Shown here in pieces: positions 1 to 9,016 of a stretch of DNA of 64,000 bases. Both the position numbers and the translations under genes were made by a program. The notes below the pieces were generated by a model, which did not search any database, was not told the DNA's origin, and saw only the letters and a program-made list of their open reading frames with translations. Numbering within the stretch: the first letter of the stretch is position 1; each line of letters starts with the position of its first letter. This DNA is from FEN-1191 sp963819195 (GTDB taxonomy: Bacteria; Pseudomonadota; Gammaproteobacteria; Steroidobacterales; Steroidobacteraceae): positions 248,001 through 312,000 of the forward strand of contig CAWFVL010000002.1 of the NCBI GenBank assembly GCA_963819195.1. The letters are read 5' to 3'.

Positions 1-52
1 GCAGGTGTGGACGCGCTTCACGGGCGCCTCGCTGGACCTCTCTAAACCCTGA
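1..52 (+). CDS. 3' end of an unidentified gene (partial)
   Basis: One forward frame is open from base 2 to a TGA at 50-52 and gives only the last 16 residues of a protein that begins outside the window, ending ASLDLSKP. It converges with the acetyltransferase gene and overlaps its last 11 bases. The fragment is too short to recognise a family, and it may be chance. It is listed because the next gene's stop lies inside it, as often happens with tightly packed convergent genes. Confidence 0.35.
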   Translation, partial: QVWTRFTGASLDLSKP

Positions 53-533
53 GGCTCTTCTCGAGATAGATGGTGCCGGGAATCGGATTGTCGTAGTAGG
101 CGGGAATTTCACGGAATCCGAGCTGCGCATACAAACGCTGCGCGCGGGTCATATGCGCCAGCGTGTCCAGGCGGATGCTCGAGTATCCGAGGTCCGCCGC
201 GCGCTGCAGAATTGTACGCGCCAGCAGTTCCCCGAGGCGCGCGCCGCGAAATGCATCCCGAACCCACAGGCGCTTCATCTCGCAGACGCCGGGCTCGAGC
301 GCCCGCAGCGCGACGCAGCCAGCCGCTTGCCCGCGATTGAGGGCCAGCAGCAGCACGCCTCCGTGGGCGGCGGCGTACTTGCCCGGCAGGCCGTCGATCT
401 CGGCATCGATTTCCTGGAAGCAGAGATCGACATCGATCCAGGCCGCGTATTCGCGCACCAGCGCGCGCACCACTGCTACGTGCGCGTCGGTCTCGACGTC
501 GATGAGGTCAAAGCTGGTGTTGCCGCTCGACAC
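42..533 (-). CDS. GNAT-family N-acetyltransferase
   Basis: A 163-residue single-domain protein. It has the GNAT motif A region, LWVRDAFRGARLGELLAR at about residues 89-106, where the R-x-x-G-x-G/A type loop binds the pyrophosphate of acetyl-CoA. It also has the C-terminal motif B-like segment YAQLGFREIPAYYDNP that is frequent in small-molecule acetyltransferases. The start is GTG, 10 bases after the stop of the upstream csiV-like gene, so the two are probably co-transcribed with mfd. The substrate cannot be told. No signal peptide is seen, so it is a cytosolic enzyme. The family is fairly certain, the specific function unknown. Confidence 0.85.
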   Translation of the reverse strand: MSSGNTSFDLIDVETDAHVAVVRALVREYAAWIDVDLCFQEIDAEIDGLPGKYAAAHGGVLLLALNRGQAAGCVALRALEPGVCEMKRLWVRDAFRGARLGELLARTILQRAADLGYSSIRLDTLAHMTRAQRLYAQLGFREIPAYYDNPIPGTIYLEKSLRV

Positions 534-543
534 CCGGCGCTCG

Positions 544-1143
544 TCAGTGCGCGCCGGCTCCGGCGGCGGCCGACACCGGCGATACCATGGCGATCACCCC
601 GAAGGCGGGATGATCGAAGTACTGGCGCTCGTTGTATTTGACGCTGCGCATTTCCTTGATGGTGTAGTCGACGCCACCGGCATTGAGGCTCAGGTCCACG
701 CCGAGGTGCAGATAAGTGGCGCGCTCGAGGTACACCGTGCCCGACAGTCCCGGACTGTTGATGCCCAGATCCGACAGGGCGATGCCGATATGCGTGCCCC
801 AGTTGGCGGCCGACTGCACCCAGGCGGCATGCGCGATCGGACGCCAGGCGCCGCTGGTGCGCAGCGTGGCCTCCACAGGGGCGAGACGATAGTCGGCGGG
901 CGCCAGTATGCGCACCACCTGCGGGGTGCCGCCGCGGGTGCTCTCGTTGCCAAAGCCGCGGCCGGTCGGCGCCGCGCTCCAGTCCTCGTTGCCGCTCACG
1001 CTGGTGGTGCGAAACACGATCAGTTCGACCAGGTAGAGGGAGCCGCCGGCCTGCTGCGCGGCTGCCGGCTCAGGGGTTGCCAACGACGCCAGCATCGCCA
1101 GCGCGGCCAGGGCCGCAATCACGGTGCGCTTCGGTGTGATCAT
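544..1143 (-). CDS. csiV: CsiV-like exported protein
   Basis: A 199-residue protein with a cleavable signal peptide (hydrophobic run after MITPKRT, cleavage after PAAA near residue 29). The mature protein opens with YLVELIVFRTT, the typical beginning of the CsiV family of periplasmic peptidoglycan-binding proteins. It ends with a conserved block on inhibition of the peptidase-type fold (KYNERQYFDHPAFGVIAMVSP). Position supports the call: csiV sits directly after mfd in several gammaproteobacteria, and here it starts 29 bases after the mfd stop on the same strand. In Vibrio, CsiV is needed for PASTA/Csv-type cell wall sensing and D-amino-acid resistance; that role here is inference. The homologue is short and has a divergent middle. 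Confidence 0.65.
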   Translation of the reverse strand: MITPKRTVIAALAALAMLASLATPEPAAAQQAGGSLYLVELIVFRTTSVSGNEDWSAAPTGRGFGNESTRGGTPQVVRILAPADYRLAPVEATLRTSGAWRPIAHAAWVQSAANWGTHIGIALSDLGINSPGLSGTVYLERATYLHLGVDLSLNAGGVDYTIKEMRSVKYNERQYFDHPAFGVIAMVSPVSAAAGAGAH

Positions 1144-1172
1144 GAGGCTATGGTAGCAGGGCGGCGGATCGT

Positions 1173-4100
1173 TCAGCCTCCGGACAGGTGGGTCAGCAGC
1201 GCATCGGCGCGCGTGAAGCGCTGCTCAGCCTCGGGCAGCGAGCGCGTGATGCGCAGCTTCAACGGGCCTTCCATCCGATACTCCTGCGCCTGGCGCTGGA
1301 TCAGGCCGATCAGGCGCGCGGCATCGATCCGGTTCTGCTCCTCGAACAGGATGCTGCCGCCTGCCGGCCCCAGTTCGAGCCGCCGGATCCCGAGCGCGCG
1401 CGCGCGCAGCCGCAGCCCCGCCAGTTGCAGCAGTCGCTGGGCGGGTTCGGGCAGCGCCCCGAAGCGATCAATGAGCTCGGCAGTCATGTCCTGCAGGCTC
1501 ACCGCATCCGCGGCCGCGATGCGCTGATACAGGGCCAGCCGCAGATGCACATCGGCGACATAGCTTTCCGGCAGCAGCGACGGCACGTGCAGTTCGATCT
1601 CGCTGACCGCGGCCAGCGGCCGGTCGAGCATCGGTTCGCGTCCTTCGCGCATGGCGCGCACTGCCTGCTCGAGCATGTCGAGGTACATGCTCAGGCCCAC
1701 TTCGCTGAGCTCTCCGGTCTGCTTTTCACCGAGGAACTCCCCGGCGCCGCGAATCTCAAGATCATGCGTGGCGAGTACGAAACCGGCACCGAGTTCCTCC
1801 AGCGACTCGATCGCCTCCAGCCGCTTGGCGGCATCGCCCGCGAGATGTTTGCGCGACGGCACGATCAGATAGGCATAGGCGCGATGGTGTGAGCGGCCGA
1901 CGCGGCCGCGAAGCTGGTGCAGCTGTGCCAGCCCGAGCCGGTCGGCACGGTCAATCATGATGGTATTGGCGCTGGGAACGTCGATGCCGCTCTCGATGAT
2001 CGTCGTGCAGACCAGCAGGTTGAAGCGCCGATGATAGAAATCGACCATCAGCTGCTCGAGCTCGCGCTCGCGCATCTGGCCGTGGCCGATGCGCACGTCG
2101 GCTTCGGGCACGAGCCGCGCGATGTCGGCCGCGGCTTTTTCGATGCTTTGTATCTCGTTGTGCACGAAGTACACCTGCCCACCGCGTCGCAGCTCGCGCA
2201 ACACCGCCTCGCGCAATGTCGCGCCGTGCCACTCGATGACGAAGGTTTTGATGGCGACGCGCGCCACCGGCGGCGTCGTGATCAGCGACAGGTTGCGCAA
2301 GCCGCCTAGGGCCATGTTGAGCGTGCGCGGAATCGGTGTTGCCGTCAGCGTGAGCACGTGGACCTCGGCACGCAGCGTCTTGAGTCGCTCCTTGTCGCGC
2401 ACGCCAAAGCGATGTTCCTCGTCGACCACGATCAGCCCCAGGGCCTTGAAGCGCGCATCCGCATGCAGCAGCCGATGGGTGGCGATGACGATATCCACGG
2501 TGCCATGCTCGAGTCCCTGCAGCACGGCGGTGGTTTCGGCGCCGGAGCGGAAGCGCGACAGCGACTCGATACGCACCGGCCAGTCGGCAAAGCGATCGCG
2601 AAAGCTCTGCAGATGCTGTTGTGCCAGCAGCGTCGTCGGTACCAGGACCGCGACCTGCTTACCGGCCTGCACTGCGACGAAGGCCGCCCGCATCGCCACT
2701 TCGGTCTTGCCGAATCCCACGTCTCCGCAAACGACCCGATCCATGGGCGTATTGCTCTGCATGTCGTTGAGTACCTGGCGGATCGCCTCGGCCTGGTCGG
2801 CCGTCTCCTCGAACGGGAAGCCATTGGCGAAGGTCTGGTACTCGAGCTCGCGAGCCTTGAGCGGCGTTGCCTGATGGGCGGCGCGGCGCGCGTGCAGCTC
2901 GAGCAGTTCCGCGGCCACATCGCGCACCGCTTCGGCGGCGCGCCGCCGCGCGCGTGTCCACTGATCGGTTCCGAGCTTGTGTAGCGGCGCGGATTCCGGA
3001 GCGCCGCCGGTGTAGCGCGTCACCAGGTGCAGTGCGTGTACCGGTACGTAGACGCGATCGCCGTCGCGATACTCGAGCACCAGGAATTCGTTGACCTGGC
3101 CGGCGATCTCCATGGCCTGCAGTCCCACGTAACGGCCGACCCCATAGGTGTCGTGCACCACCGGGGCACCGGGCTCCAGGCTCTGAAGATCGCGCAGGAT
3201 GACGGCCGGATCGGAGGCGGCCGCGCGCCGCCGGCGGCGCTCCTGGCGGGCGCGTGATCCAAACAGCTGCGATTCAGTCAGCAGCAGCAGCGCCGGATCG
3301 GTCAGCGCCAGCCCGGCGATGTCCTCGGCCACATGGATGGCAAGCTGCGCATCCCCCGCGGCGAATTGCCCCCAGGACTGCACGGCGCGCGGCCTGCGGC
3401 CGTGGGCTGCCAGCATTTCGGCGATGACTTCCCGGCGGCCGGGCGAGTCGGCCGCAATCAATACCCGCCCCGCATAGCTGGCGAGAAAGCTCGTTAACGG
3501 CGCCAGCGGCTGTGCCGCGCGGGCATCGAGCCGGAAGTCCGGCGGCGCGGTGGTCGCGAAGTCATGCGTCTGATCGTCGCGCGTCGCATCCCCGCTGCCC
3601 GCGAAGCGTTCGATCGCAACACCGGGGCGCGAGGCGATCGATGCCGTCAGCGCGGCAGGATCCAGGAAGGCTTCCTCCGGCGGCAGCAGGGGCCGCTCGA
3701 TGTCGTGCCGCCGGTCCTCGTAGCGCGTGCCGATGCCCTCCCAGGCGCGCAGCAGCGCGGCATCGAGGTCGGCGTCGCCGGCCACCACGGCATCGACCGG
3801 CAGGTAGTCGGTGATCTGCGCCGTGGTGTCGTAGAAGAGCGGCAGGTAAAACTCGATTCCGGGAGGTGCTATGCCTTCGCTGACGCCGCGGTAGATACTC
3901 ATTCGCGTGATGTCGCCCTCGAAGCGCGCGCGAAAGCGGCGGCGAAAGGCGCGCACCGATTCTGCGTCCAGCGGTAGTTCGCGTGCCGGCAGCAGTCGCA
4001 GCTGCTCGACGCTTTCGAGCGAGCGCTGCGACTCGGGATCGAAGCGCCGGATGGTGTCGATGCGATCATCGAGCAGGTCCACCCGCACCGGCGTCGGCGA

Positions 4101-4631
4101 ACCCATCGGATAGATGTCGAACAGCGAGCCGCGCAGCGCGAACTCCCCCGGACTTCGAACCTGGCCGACACTCGCGTAGCCCGATTGCGCCAGCCGCAGA
4201 CGCAGCGGCTCGAGCGCCAGCGGCTCGCCGCGCCTGAGCTCGAAACTGCGTGCCTGCACATAGGCTACCGGCGGCAGCCGCGTCAGCAGGCTCTCGGCCG
4301 ACAGCAGCAGGATGCCGCGGCGAAGCTCCGGCAGCCGCGCCAGCGTTCGCAGGCGCTCGGAGACGATGTCCGGATGCGGGGAGAAGATGTCGTAGGGCAG
4401 CACTTCCCAGTCGGGCAGTGTCAGCGTCTCGAGTACGCCTCCGCCAAAGAAAGCCAGCTCGGCGCCGAGTTGCTCGAGCTCACGGGTGTCGGATGCGACG
4501 AATACCCAGGGCCGTGTGTCGGCCGCCGCAGCCTCCGCCAGGGCGAGCGCGCGCGCGCTGCCATGGAGGCCGCGCCAACGCCAGTGGCGGACGACAGGGT
4601 CGGGCAGGGGTGGGCGCAGCAGGGCGGACAT
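1173..4631 (-). CDS. mfd: Transcription-repair coupling factor Mfd
   Basis: An 1152-residue protein, normal for Mfd, the DNA translocase that removes RNA polymerase stalled at lesions and recruits UvrA. The domain order is complete. An N-terminal UvrB-like module comes first. The CarD-like RNA polymerase interaction domain is near residues 470-540 (PVVHDTYGVGRYVGL). The RecG-like motor has Walker A GDVGFGKTE near 631 and a DEEHRFG box near 734. A C-terminal TRCF domain closes the protein (LPESYVADVHLRLALYQRIA). The start is ATG without a strong ribosome site. It lies downstream of a small exported-protein gene and upstream of the csiV-like gene, all on the minus strand, so they probably form one operon. 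Confidence 0.98.
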   Translation of the reverse strand: MSALLRPPLPDPVVRHWRWRGLHGSARALALAEAAAADTRPWVFVASDTRELEQLGAELAFFGGGVLETLTLPDWEVLPYDIFSPHPDIVSERLRTLARLPELRRGILLLSAESLLTRLPPVAYVQARSFELRRGEPLALEPLRLRLAQSGYASVGQVRSPGEFALRGSLFDIYPMGSPTPVRVDLLDDRIDTIRRFDPESQRSLESVEQLRLLPARELPLDAESVRAFRRRFRARFEGDITRMSIYRGVSEGIAPPGIEFYLPLFYDTTAQITDYLPVDAVVAGDADLDAALLRAWEGIGTRYEDRRHDIERPLLPPEEAFLDPAALTASIASRPGVAIERFAGSGDATRDDQTHDFATTAPPDFRLDARAAQPLAPLTSFLASYAGRVLIAADSPGRREVIAEMLAAHGRRPRAVQSWGQFAAGDAQLAIHVAEDIAGLALTDPALLLLTESQLFGSRARQERRRRRAAASDPAVILRDLQSLEPGAPVVHDTYGVGRYVGLQAMEIAGQVNEFLVLEYRDGDRVYVPVHALHLVTRYTGGAPESAPLHKLGTDQWTRARRRAAEAVRDVAAELLELHARRAAHQATPLKARELEYQTFANGFPFEETADQAEAIRQVLNDMQSNTPMDRVVCGDVGFGKTEVAMRAAFVAVQAGKQVAVLVPTTLLAQQHLQSFRDRFADWPVRIESLSRFRSGAETTAVLQGLEHGTVDIVIATHRLLHADARFKALGLIVVDEEHRFGVRDKERLKTLRAEVHVLTLTATPIPRTLNMALGGLRNLSLITTPPVARVAIKTFVIEWHGATLREAVLRELRRGGQVYFVHNEIQSIEKAAADIARLVPEADVRIGHGQMRERELEQLMVDFYHRRFNLLVCTTIIESGIDVPSANTIMIDRADRLGLAQLHQLRGRVGRSHHRAYAYLIVPSRKHLAGDAAKRLEAIESLEELGAGFVLATHDLEIRGAGEFLGEKQTGELSEVGLSMYLDMLEQAVRAMREGREPMLDRPLAAVSEIELHVPSLLPESYVADVHLRLALYQRIAAADAVSLQDMTAELIDRFGALPEPAQRLLQLAGLRLRARALGIRRLELGPAGGSILFEEQNRIDAARLIGLIQRQAQEYRMEGPLKLRITRSLPEAEQRFTRADALLTHLSGG

Positions 4632-4711
4632 CGGGAGTCATTGCGGCACTGCGCGGGCGCAGCGAAGCGCGCGAGCTTAAACGGCTGCGCCCTGAATTCA
4701 AGCCTTGCGGC

Positions 4712-5041
4712 TCAGGCGCCGGCGTTGACTACCGAGTGGATGACGTATTCGTGCTCGAAGAACACCGAGAAAGTTGGATAATCCCAGCGCGAGATGGGTG
4801 GCTGGCCGACGGCCTCGTGCCGCTCCTGCGGGGCACCGAACTTCTCCTCCACGGTCTTCATGGTCATGCCGCGGCCGGGGCAATTGACATCCGAACTGCG
4901 CACCGCGACCTGATCGTCCACGGCGATGGTTTCGGCACGCACGGTGCCGCAATAGAGCGCGGCCAGTGCAGCCGCGAGGGCTGCAATTCGCCAGGGTTCC
5001 AGGCTCAAGGCCTTCGCCTTCAATACGCGTGTCCTGATCAT
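4712..5041 (-). CDS. Small exported protein of unknown function
   Basis: A 109-residue protein with an N-terminal basic stretch and a hydrophobic signal segment (IAALAAALAALYCG), followed by a mature part with GRGMTMKTVEEKFGAP and ISRWDYPTFSVFFEHEYVIHSVV. The pattern of a short helix that sets a GAP-E-x-H motif before an aromatic beta hairpin resembles the small BamE/SmpA-like fold, but there is no lipobox. I chose the ATG at 5041 because an AGGTG sequence precedes it; the open frame extends upstream only through a TTG. Similar short proteins are found next to mfd in related bacteria, but no function is known to me. Confidence 0.7.
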   Translation of the reverse strand: MIRTRVLKAKALSLEPWRIAALAAALAALYCGTVRAETIAVDDQVAVRSSDVNCPGRGMTMKTVEEKFGAPQERHEAVGQPPISRWDYPTFSVFFEHEYVIHSVVNAGA

Positions 5042-5181
5042 GCCGCACCTGCGCGCTGTGCCATCCACGGGACTCAACTATAGCACCGGAGGCAGAGGGC
5101 GCCTGCGCCGCGCCGCCGGAACCGGCCTGTTTCTGTGATCCAGGTCCTGTTTCGGGGTCGCCTGTGCTTAAATGCCCGCAG

Positions 5182-6429
5182 ATGTTTCAGCCGTTGCCAG
5201 TGTTCATCGGCCTGCGCTATGTGCGCTCGCGGCAACACAAATTCTTCGTGTCCCTGATTACCTGGGTGTCGCTGGCCGGGGTTTCGCTGGGCGTGGCCGC
5301 GCTGATCGTGATCCTGTCGGTCATGAACGGCTTCGAGGGGGAACTGCGGGATCGGCTGCTGGCACTGGGTGCCCAGGCGCGGGTGGTCGACCAGGGCGCC
5401 CCGTCCGCGGATGGCGAGCAGGCGCTGCGGCAGCGGCTGCAAACGCTGCCGGGCGTGACGGGGGTGTCGCCCTACATCGAGCTGACGGCCCTGGCGGTGC
5501 ACTGGCCGGACATGCTGCCGGTACAGTTGCGCGGCATTGACCCGGCCCTGGAACAAAGCGTGGCGGACGTCCGCTCGTTGCTGGTGGAGGGCGGTCTTGC
5601 AGCTCTCAAGCCGGGCAGCAACGCCGTGATCGTAGGACGCGACATCGTCGATCAGCTGGGGCTGCATGTGGGCGATCCGATCACGCTGCTGGTACCGATG
5701 TCATCGGACGCCGGCCTGCCCGAGCCGCGTCTGCGCCAGTTCACCGTCGGTGGCGTGTTCCAGGCCGGGCTCGAGGAGCTCGACAATTCCCTGCTGTTGG
5801 CGCAATTCGAGGATGTCCGGGCGTTCGCGCCGCATGCGCTTGGCTCGAGCGGTCTGCGGCTGCGCTTCACCGATGCCCTGGAAGTGGGACGCTTCATGCC
5901 GGCGGTGCGCGCCGCCCTGCCGGGCGGGTTCAGCAGCAGCGACTGGACCGAGGACAACGCCAGTTACTTTCGCGCGATCCGCATCGAGAAGACCATGATG
6001 GCCCTGATCCTGCTGCTGATCGTCACGGTGGCGGCATTCAACACTGTCGCGATGCTGGTGATGGTGGTCAACGACAAGCGCACCGACATCGCCATTCTGC
6101 GCACCTTCGGCGCCTCGCCCGGTAGCGTGCTGCGCATATTCATGACCCAGGGCATCGCCATCGGCTGGTTCGGCGTCGCCGGGGGACTGGCCCTGGGGGT
6201 GCTGGTGGCGCTGCACGTCGATGCCATCGTGCCGGTACTCGAGCGGCTATTCGGATTCCACTTCCTGGATGCGCAGGTCTACTACATAACGACCATTCCA
6301 TCCGAAGTGCACCCGCACGATGTGCTTTGGATCGCGGCTGCCGCCTTTACCCTGACATTGCTCTCGACCATATACCCGGCACTGCGCGCCGCGCGCACGC
6401 CCCCTGCCGATGCGCTGCGTTACGAATAG
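5182..6429 (+). CDS. lolC: LolC-type lipoprotein-release ABC transporter permease
   Basis: A 415-residue inner-membrane permease of the lipoprotein-releasing complex, which extracts outer-membrane lipoproteins and passes them to LolA. The topology is the LolC/LolE type: one membrane helix near residues 24-50 with the conserved SVMNGFE, a large periplasmic domain, then three helices with a coupling region (NDKRTDIAILRTFGASP). The ATG at 5182 is preferred over an in-frame GTG at 5164, because it gives the family's usual N-terminus (FIGLRYVRSRQHKFFVS). It is followed one base later by a paralogous permease and then lolD. The order permease-permease-ATPase differs from the C-D-E order of E. coli. 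Assigning LolC rather than LolE to this copy is inference. Confidence 0.88.
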   Translation: MFQPLPVFIGLRYVRSRQHKFFVSLITWVSLAGVSLGVAALIVILSVMNGFEGELRDRLLALGAQARVVDQGAPSADGEQALRQRLQTLPGVTGVSPYIELTALAVHWPDMLPVQLRGIDPALEQSVADVRSLLVEGGLAALKPGSNAVIVGRDIVDQLGLHVGDPITLLVPMSSDAGLPEPRLRQFTVGGVFQAGLEELDNSLLLAQFEDVRAFAPHALGSSGLRLRFTDALEVGRFMPAVRAALPGGFSSSDWTEDNASYFRAIRIEKTMMALILLLIVTVAAFNTVAMLVMVVNDKRTDIAILRTFGASPGSVLRIFMTQGIAIGWFGVAGGLALGVLVALHVDAIVPVLERLFGFHFLDAQVYYITTIPSEVHPHDVLWIAAAAFTLTLLSTIYPALRAARTPPADALRYE

Positions 6430-6430
6430 C

Positions 6431-7678
6431 ATGACGCGTCCCTACGAGTGGCTGATCGGAATCCGTTATCTGAGTGCGACGCAGGGCCGCGGCTTTCTGT
6501 CCTTCATCACCGTGGTATCGGTGCTGGGTCTTGCGATCGGTGTCGCGGTGCTGATCGTGGTGCTGTCGGTCATGAACGGCTTCGAGCGCGAGCTCAAGAC
6601 CCGCATCCTGAGCGTGACATCGCACGCGACGCTGATGGGACTCGATGGCACGCTCAATGACTGGCGCGCCGATCAGGCACGGGCCCTCACCATGCCGGAA
6701 GTGCTGGCCGCGGCCCCGTATATCGAGGCGCAGGCCCTGCTCATGCGCGGCGATCGCACGGCTGGTACCACGGTACGCGGCGTGGATCCGGCGCAGGAAC
6801 GCCGCACCGTCGGCCTGGCCGAGCGCATCCAGGGCGGCAGCATCGAAGATCTGTCCGCCGGCAGCTACCGGCTCATCCTGGGTGATGCGCTGGCGACGGC
6901 GCTGGCCGCGCAGGTGGGGGATGACCTGGTGTTGATCGCGCCCAAGGGCGATGCCACGCCGGCGGGCATCGAGCCGCGCATGCGGCGCTTTCATGTGGCC
7001 GGTATCTTCCATTCGGGCATGTACGAATACGATCGCGGTCTGGCGCTCATGAACCTTGCCGACGCGGCACGCCTCTACCAGCTCGGCGACCGCGTCACGG
7101 GTGTGCGCCTGGCGTTGCGCGATCCGTTCGCCGCTCCGCGTGTGGTGCGTAATCTTGCCGTGTCGCTCGGCGGCGGATACTACGTCAGCGACTGGACGCG
7201 AAACCACGCCAACTTCTTTCGCTCGATCGAGATCACCAAGTCGATGCTGTTCGTGATCCTGATGCTGGTGGTCGCTGTGGCGGCCTTCAATATCGTCGCG
7301 GCATTGGTGATGGTGGTGAAGGACAAGCGCGGTGATATCGCGATTCTGCGTACCATCGGTGCCGCGCCGGGCAGTATTCTCGCGGTGTTTTCGATCCAGG
7401 GAGCCTTCATCGGACTGGCCGGTACCGCCGCCGGTGCGGCGCTCGGGCTGACCTTGTCCGCCAATCTTGAATCGCTGGTACATGCGCTGGAGCGCGTGCT
7501 CGGCACACATTTTCTGGATGCAAAGGTGTACTTCATGAGCGATCTGCCGGCATACGCGGAATGGGGCGATGTGCTGCGAATCTGCGGCCTCGCTTTTGCG
7601 CTCTGCGCGGTGGCAACGCTGTACCCCGCATGGCGTGCGGCCGGCACGCAGCCGGCGGAGGCCTTGCGGCATGACTGA
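6431..7678 (+). CDS. lolE: LolE-type lipoprotein-release ABC transporter permease
   Basis: A 415-residue paralogue of the preceding gene with the same layout: helix one with SVMNGFERELK, a periplasmic domain from about residue 50 to 265, then three membrane helices with VVKDKRGDIAILRTIGAAPGS, the cytoplasmic loop that contacts the ATPase. It starts one base after the upstream stop, and its own stop overlaps the lolD start, so the three are a translationally coupled operon. Having two distinct permeases indicates a LolCDE heterodimer and not the single LolF arrangement. Which copy corresponds to E. coli LolC or LolE is uncertain; order alone suggested this choice. Confidence 0.88.
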   Translation: MTRPYEWLIGIRYLSATQGRGFLSFITVVSVLGLAIGVAVLIVVLSVMNGFERELKTRILSVTSHATLMGLDGTLNDWRADQARALTMPEVLAAAPYIEAQALLMRGDRTAGTTVRGVDPAQERRTVGLAERIQGGSIEDLSAGSYRLILGDALATALAAQVGDDLVLIAPKGDATPAGIEPRMRRFHVAGIFHSGMYEYDRGLALMNLADAARLYQLGDRVTGVRLALRDPFAAPRVVRNLAVSLGGGYYVSDWTRNHANFFRSIEITKSMLFVILMLVVAVAAFNIVAALVMVVKDKRGDIAILRTIGAAPGSILAVFSIQGAFIGLAGTAAGAALGLTLSANLESLVHALERVLGTHFLDAKVYFMSDLPAYAEWGDVLRICGLAFALCAVATLYPAWRAAGTQPAEALRHD

Positions 7679-8375
7679 CGGCACGTCCGCAGTGCTATCG
7701 GCGCGGGCCGTACGCCGTAGTTTCAGCGAGGGCTCGGCCACACTCGAGGTGCTGCTCGATGTGCAGCTCGAGGTTCAACGGGGCGAGCGACTCGCGATCA
7801 TCGGCGCCTCCGGGTCCGGTAAGACGACACTGCTGCAGATACTGGGTGGGCTCGACCGGCCGGATGCGGGCCAGGTGATCATCGACGGCCGCAATATTCA
7901 TGAGCTCGGCGAACGCGAGCGCGGTGCGCTGCGCAACCGCAGCATCGGCTTCGTCTATCAGTTTCATCACCTGCTGCCCGAATTCTCCGCGCTGGAAAAT
8001 GTGGCGATGCCATTGTTGGTGCGGCGGGAGTCGACCGCGAGTGCCGCCGAACGCGCCCGCGCGCTGCTCTCGCGCGTGGGCCTGGCGCAGCGGCTCAATC
8101 ACAAACCGCACCAGTTATCCGGCGGCGAGCGCCAGAGAACCGCCGTGGCACGCGCGCTCGTGACATCGCCGCAATTGGTGCTGGCTGATGAACCGACCGG
8201 CAATCTCGATGGGCGCAATGCGGAGCAGGTATTCGCGTTGATGCTGGAGCTCAATCGCGAGATGGGTACGAGCCTGGTGGTCGTGACTCACGATCCGCGC
8301 CTGGCGGCGCGCATGGATCGGGTGCTGGAGCTGGAAGGTGGTCAGCTGCGCCCGCCGCTGCCGGCGACGCCCTGA
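7671..8375 (+). CDS. lolD: LolD, ATPase of the lipoprotein-releasing system
   Basis: A 234-residue ABC ATPase that powers lipoprotein release by the two adjacent permeases. It shows Walker A GASGSGKTT, the LolD-type segment FVYQFHHLLPEFSALENV, the signature LSGGERQRTAVARAL, Walker B LVLADEPTGNLD and the switch histidine in VVVTHD. The start ATG lies inside the end of the upstream permease gene (8-base overlap ATGACTGA), which implies translational coupling. The last 125 bases are also the antisense end of the convergent DUF2062 gene, an unusually long overlap between two apparently genuine genes. Confidence 0.95.
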   Translation: MTDGTSAVLSARAVRRSFSEGSATLEVLLDVQLEVQRGERLAIIGASGSGKTTLLQILGGLDRPDAGQVIIDGRNIHELGERERGALRNRSIGFVYQFHHLLPEFSALENVAMPLLVRRESTASAAERARALLSRVGLAQRLNHKPHQLSGGERQRTAVARALVTSPQLVLADEPTGNLDGRNAEQVFALMLELNREMGTSLVVVTHDPRLAARMDRVLELEGGQLRPPLPATP

Positions 8376-8889
8376 GTGCGCGTCGCTGCTGGCGGATCCG
8401 ATAGCGATGCATGGTCGCCATGCGCCAGGAGACCTCGAGTGCAAAGCGGCCTATCAGCCCCAGCAGCACGCCGCACACCAGGCAGCCGAGCAGGAAGGGG
8501 CGCCAGGCGGGCCCCAGGCCGTGTTCGAGCCAGTTCCAGGTCAGGTGGAATTCGAAATGGTGCGGCTTGAAACGCAGCAACGCCGCCCCCACCCGATAGG
8601 CCATATAGTAGGCAGGGACCATGGTGAAGGGATTGACCAGGTAGGTCGCCGCAATCGCCACGGCGAGATTCAATCGCCACCACAGCGCCGCGAGTACCAC
8701 CAGCGGCAGATGGATCGGCAGCGGAATGAAGCTCACCGCGATGCCGACACCGAACGCAGCCGTGATCGAGTGGCGGTTAAGTGTCCATAAATGTGAGTCC
8801 GTTAACCGGTCGCCGAAAATGTTCAGGTACCATTTGTGGCGCCGCGTACGGATCAGGTTCGCGAGTTTTTTAGCTAACCGGCGAGGCAT
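8251..8889 (-). CDS. DUF2062 membrane protein
   Basis: A 212-residue integral membrane protein of the DUF2062 family. It has the family's basic N-terminus and the run SHLWTLNRHSITAAFGVGIAVSFIPLPIHLPL. A second helical hairpin with a conserved NPFTMVPAYYMAYRVGA follows, then a third hydrophobic segment near residues 130-155. The function of the family is unknown; it is common in proteobacteria, often near lipid or cell-wall genes. The last 42 residues, rich in Ala, Pro and Arg, are encoded antisense to the end of lolD and are not conserved in character; the functional part ends near residue 170. The start is ATG at 8889. Confidence 0.85.
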   Translation of the reverse strand: MPRRLAKKLANLIRTRRHKWYLNIFGDRLTDSHLWTLNRHSITAAFGVGIAVSFIPLPIHLPLVVLAALWWRLNLAVAIAATYLVNPFTMVPAYYMAYRVGAALLRFKPHHFEFHLTWNWLEHGLGPAWRPFLLGCLVCGVLLGLIGRFALEVSWRMATMHRYRIRQQRRALRASPAAAGAADHLPAPAPDPCAPPGADRESRPPGSYPSRD

Positions 8890-9016
8890 GGCCCTCTGAC
8901 TCTAGCAATTGCGGGTGATAGTCCATAGGTGCAGCGTCTCGAATTTGCGCTGCGGGCAGCAGGCTTTAGGTATCATGCGGCCGCCGCTCGAAAATCAGTA
9001 GGAGTCGACGCCGGAA

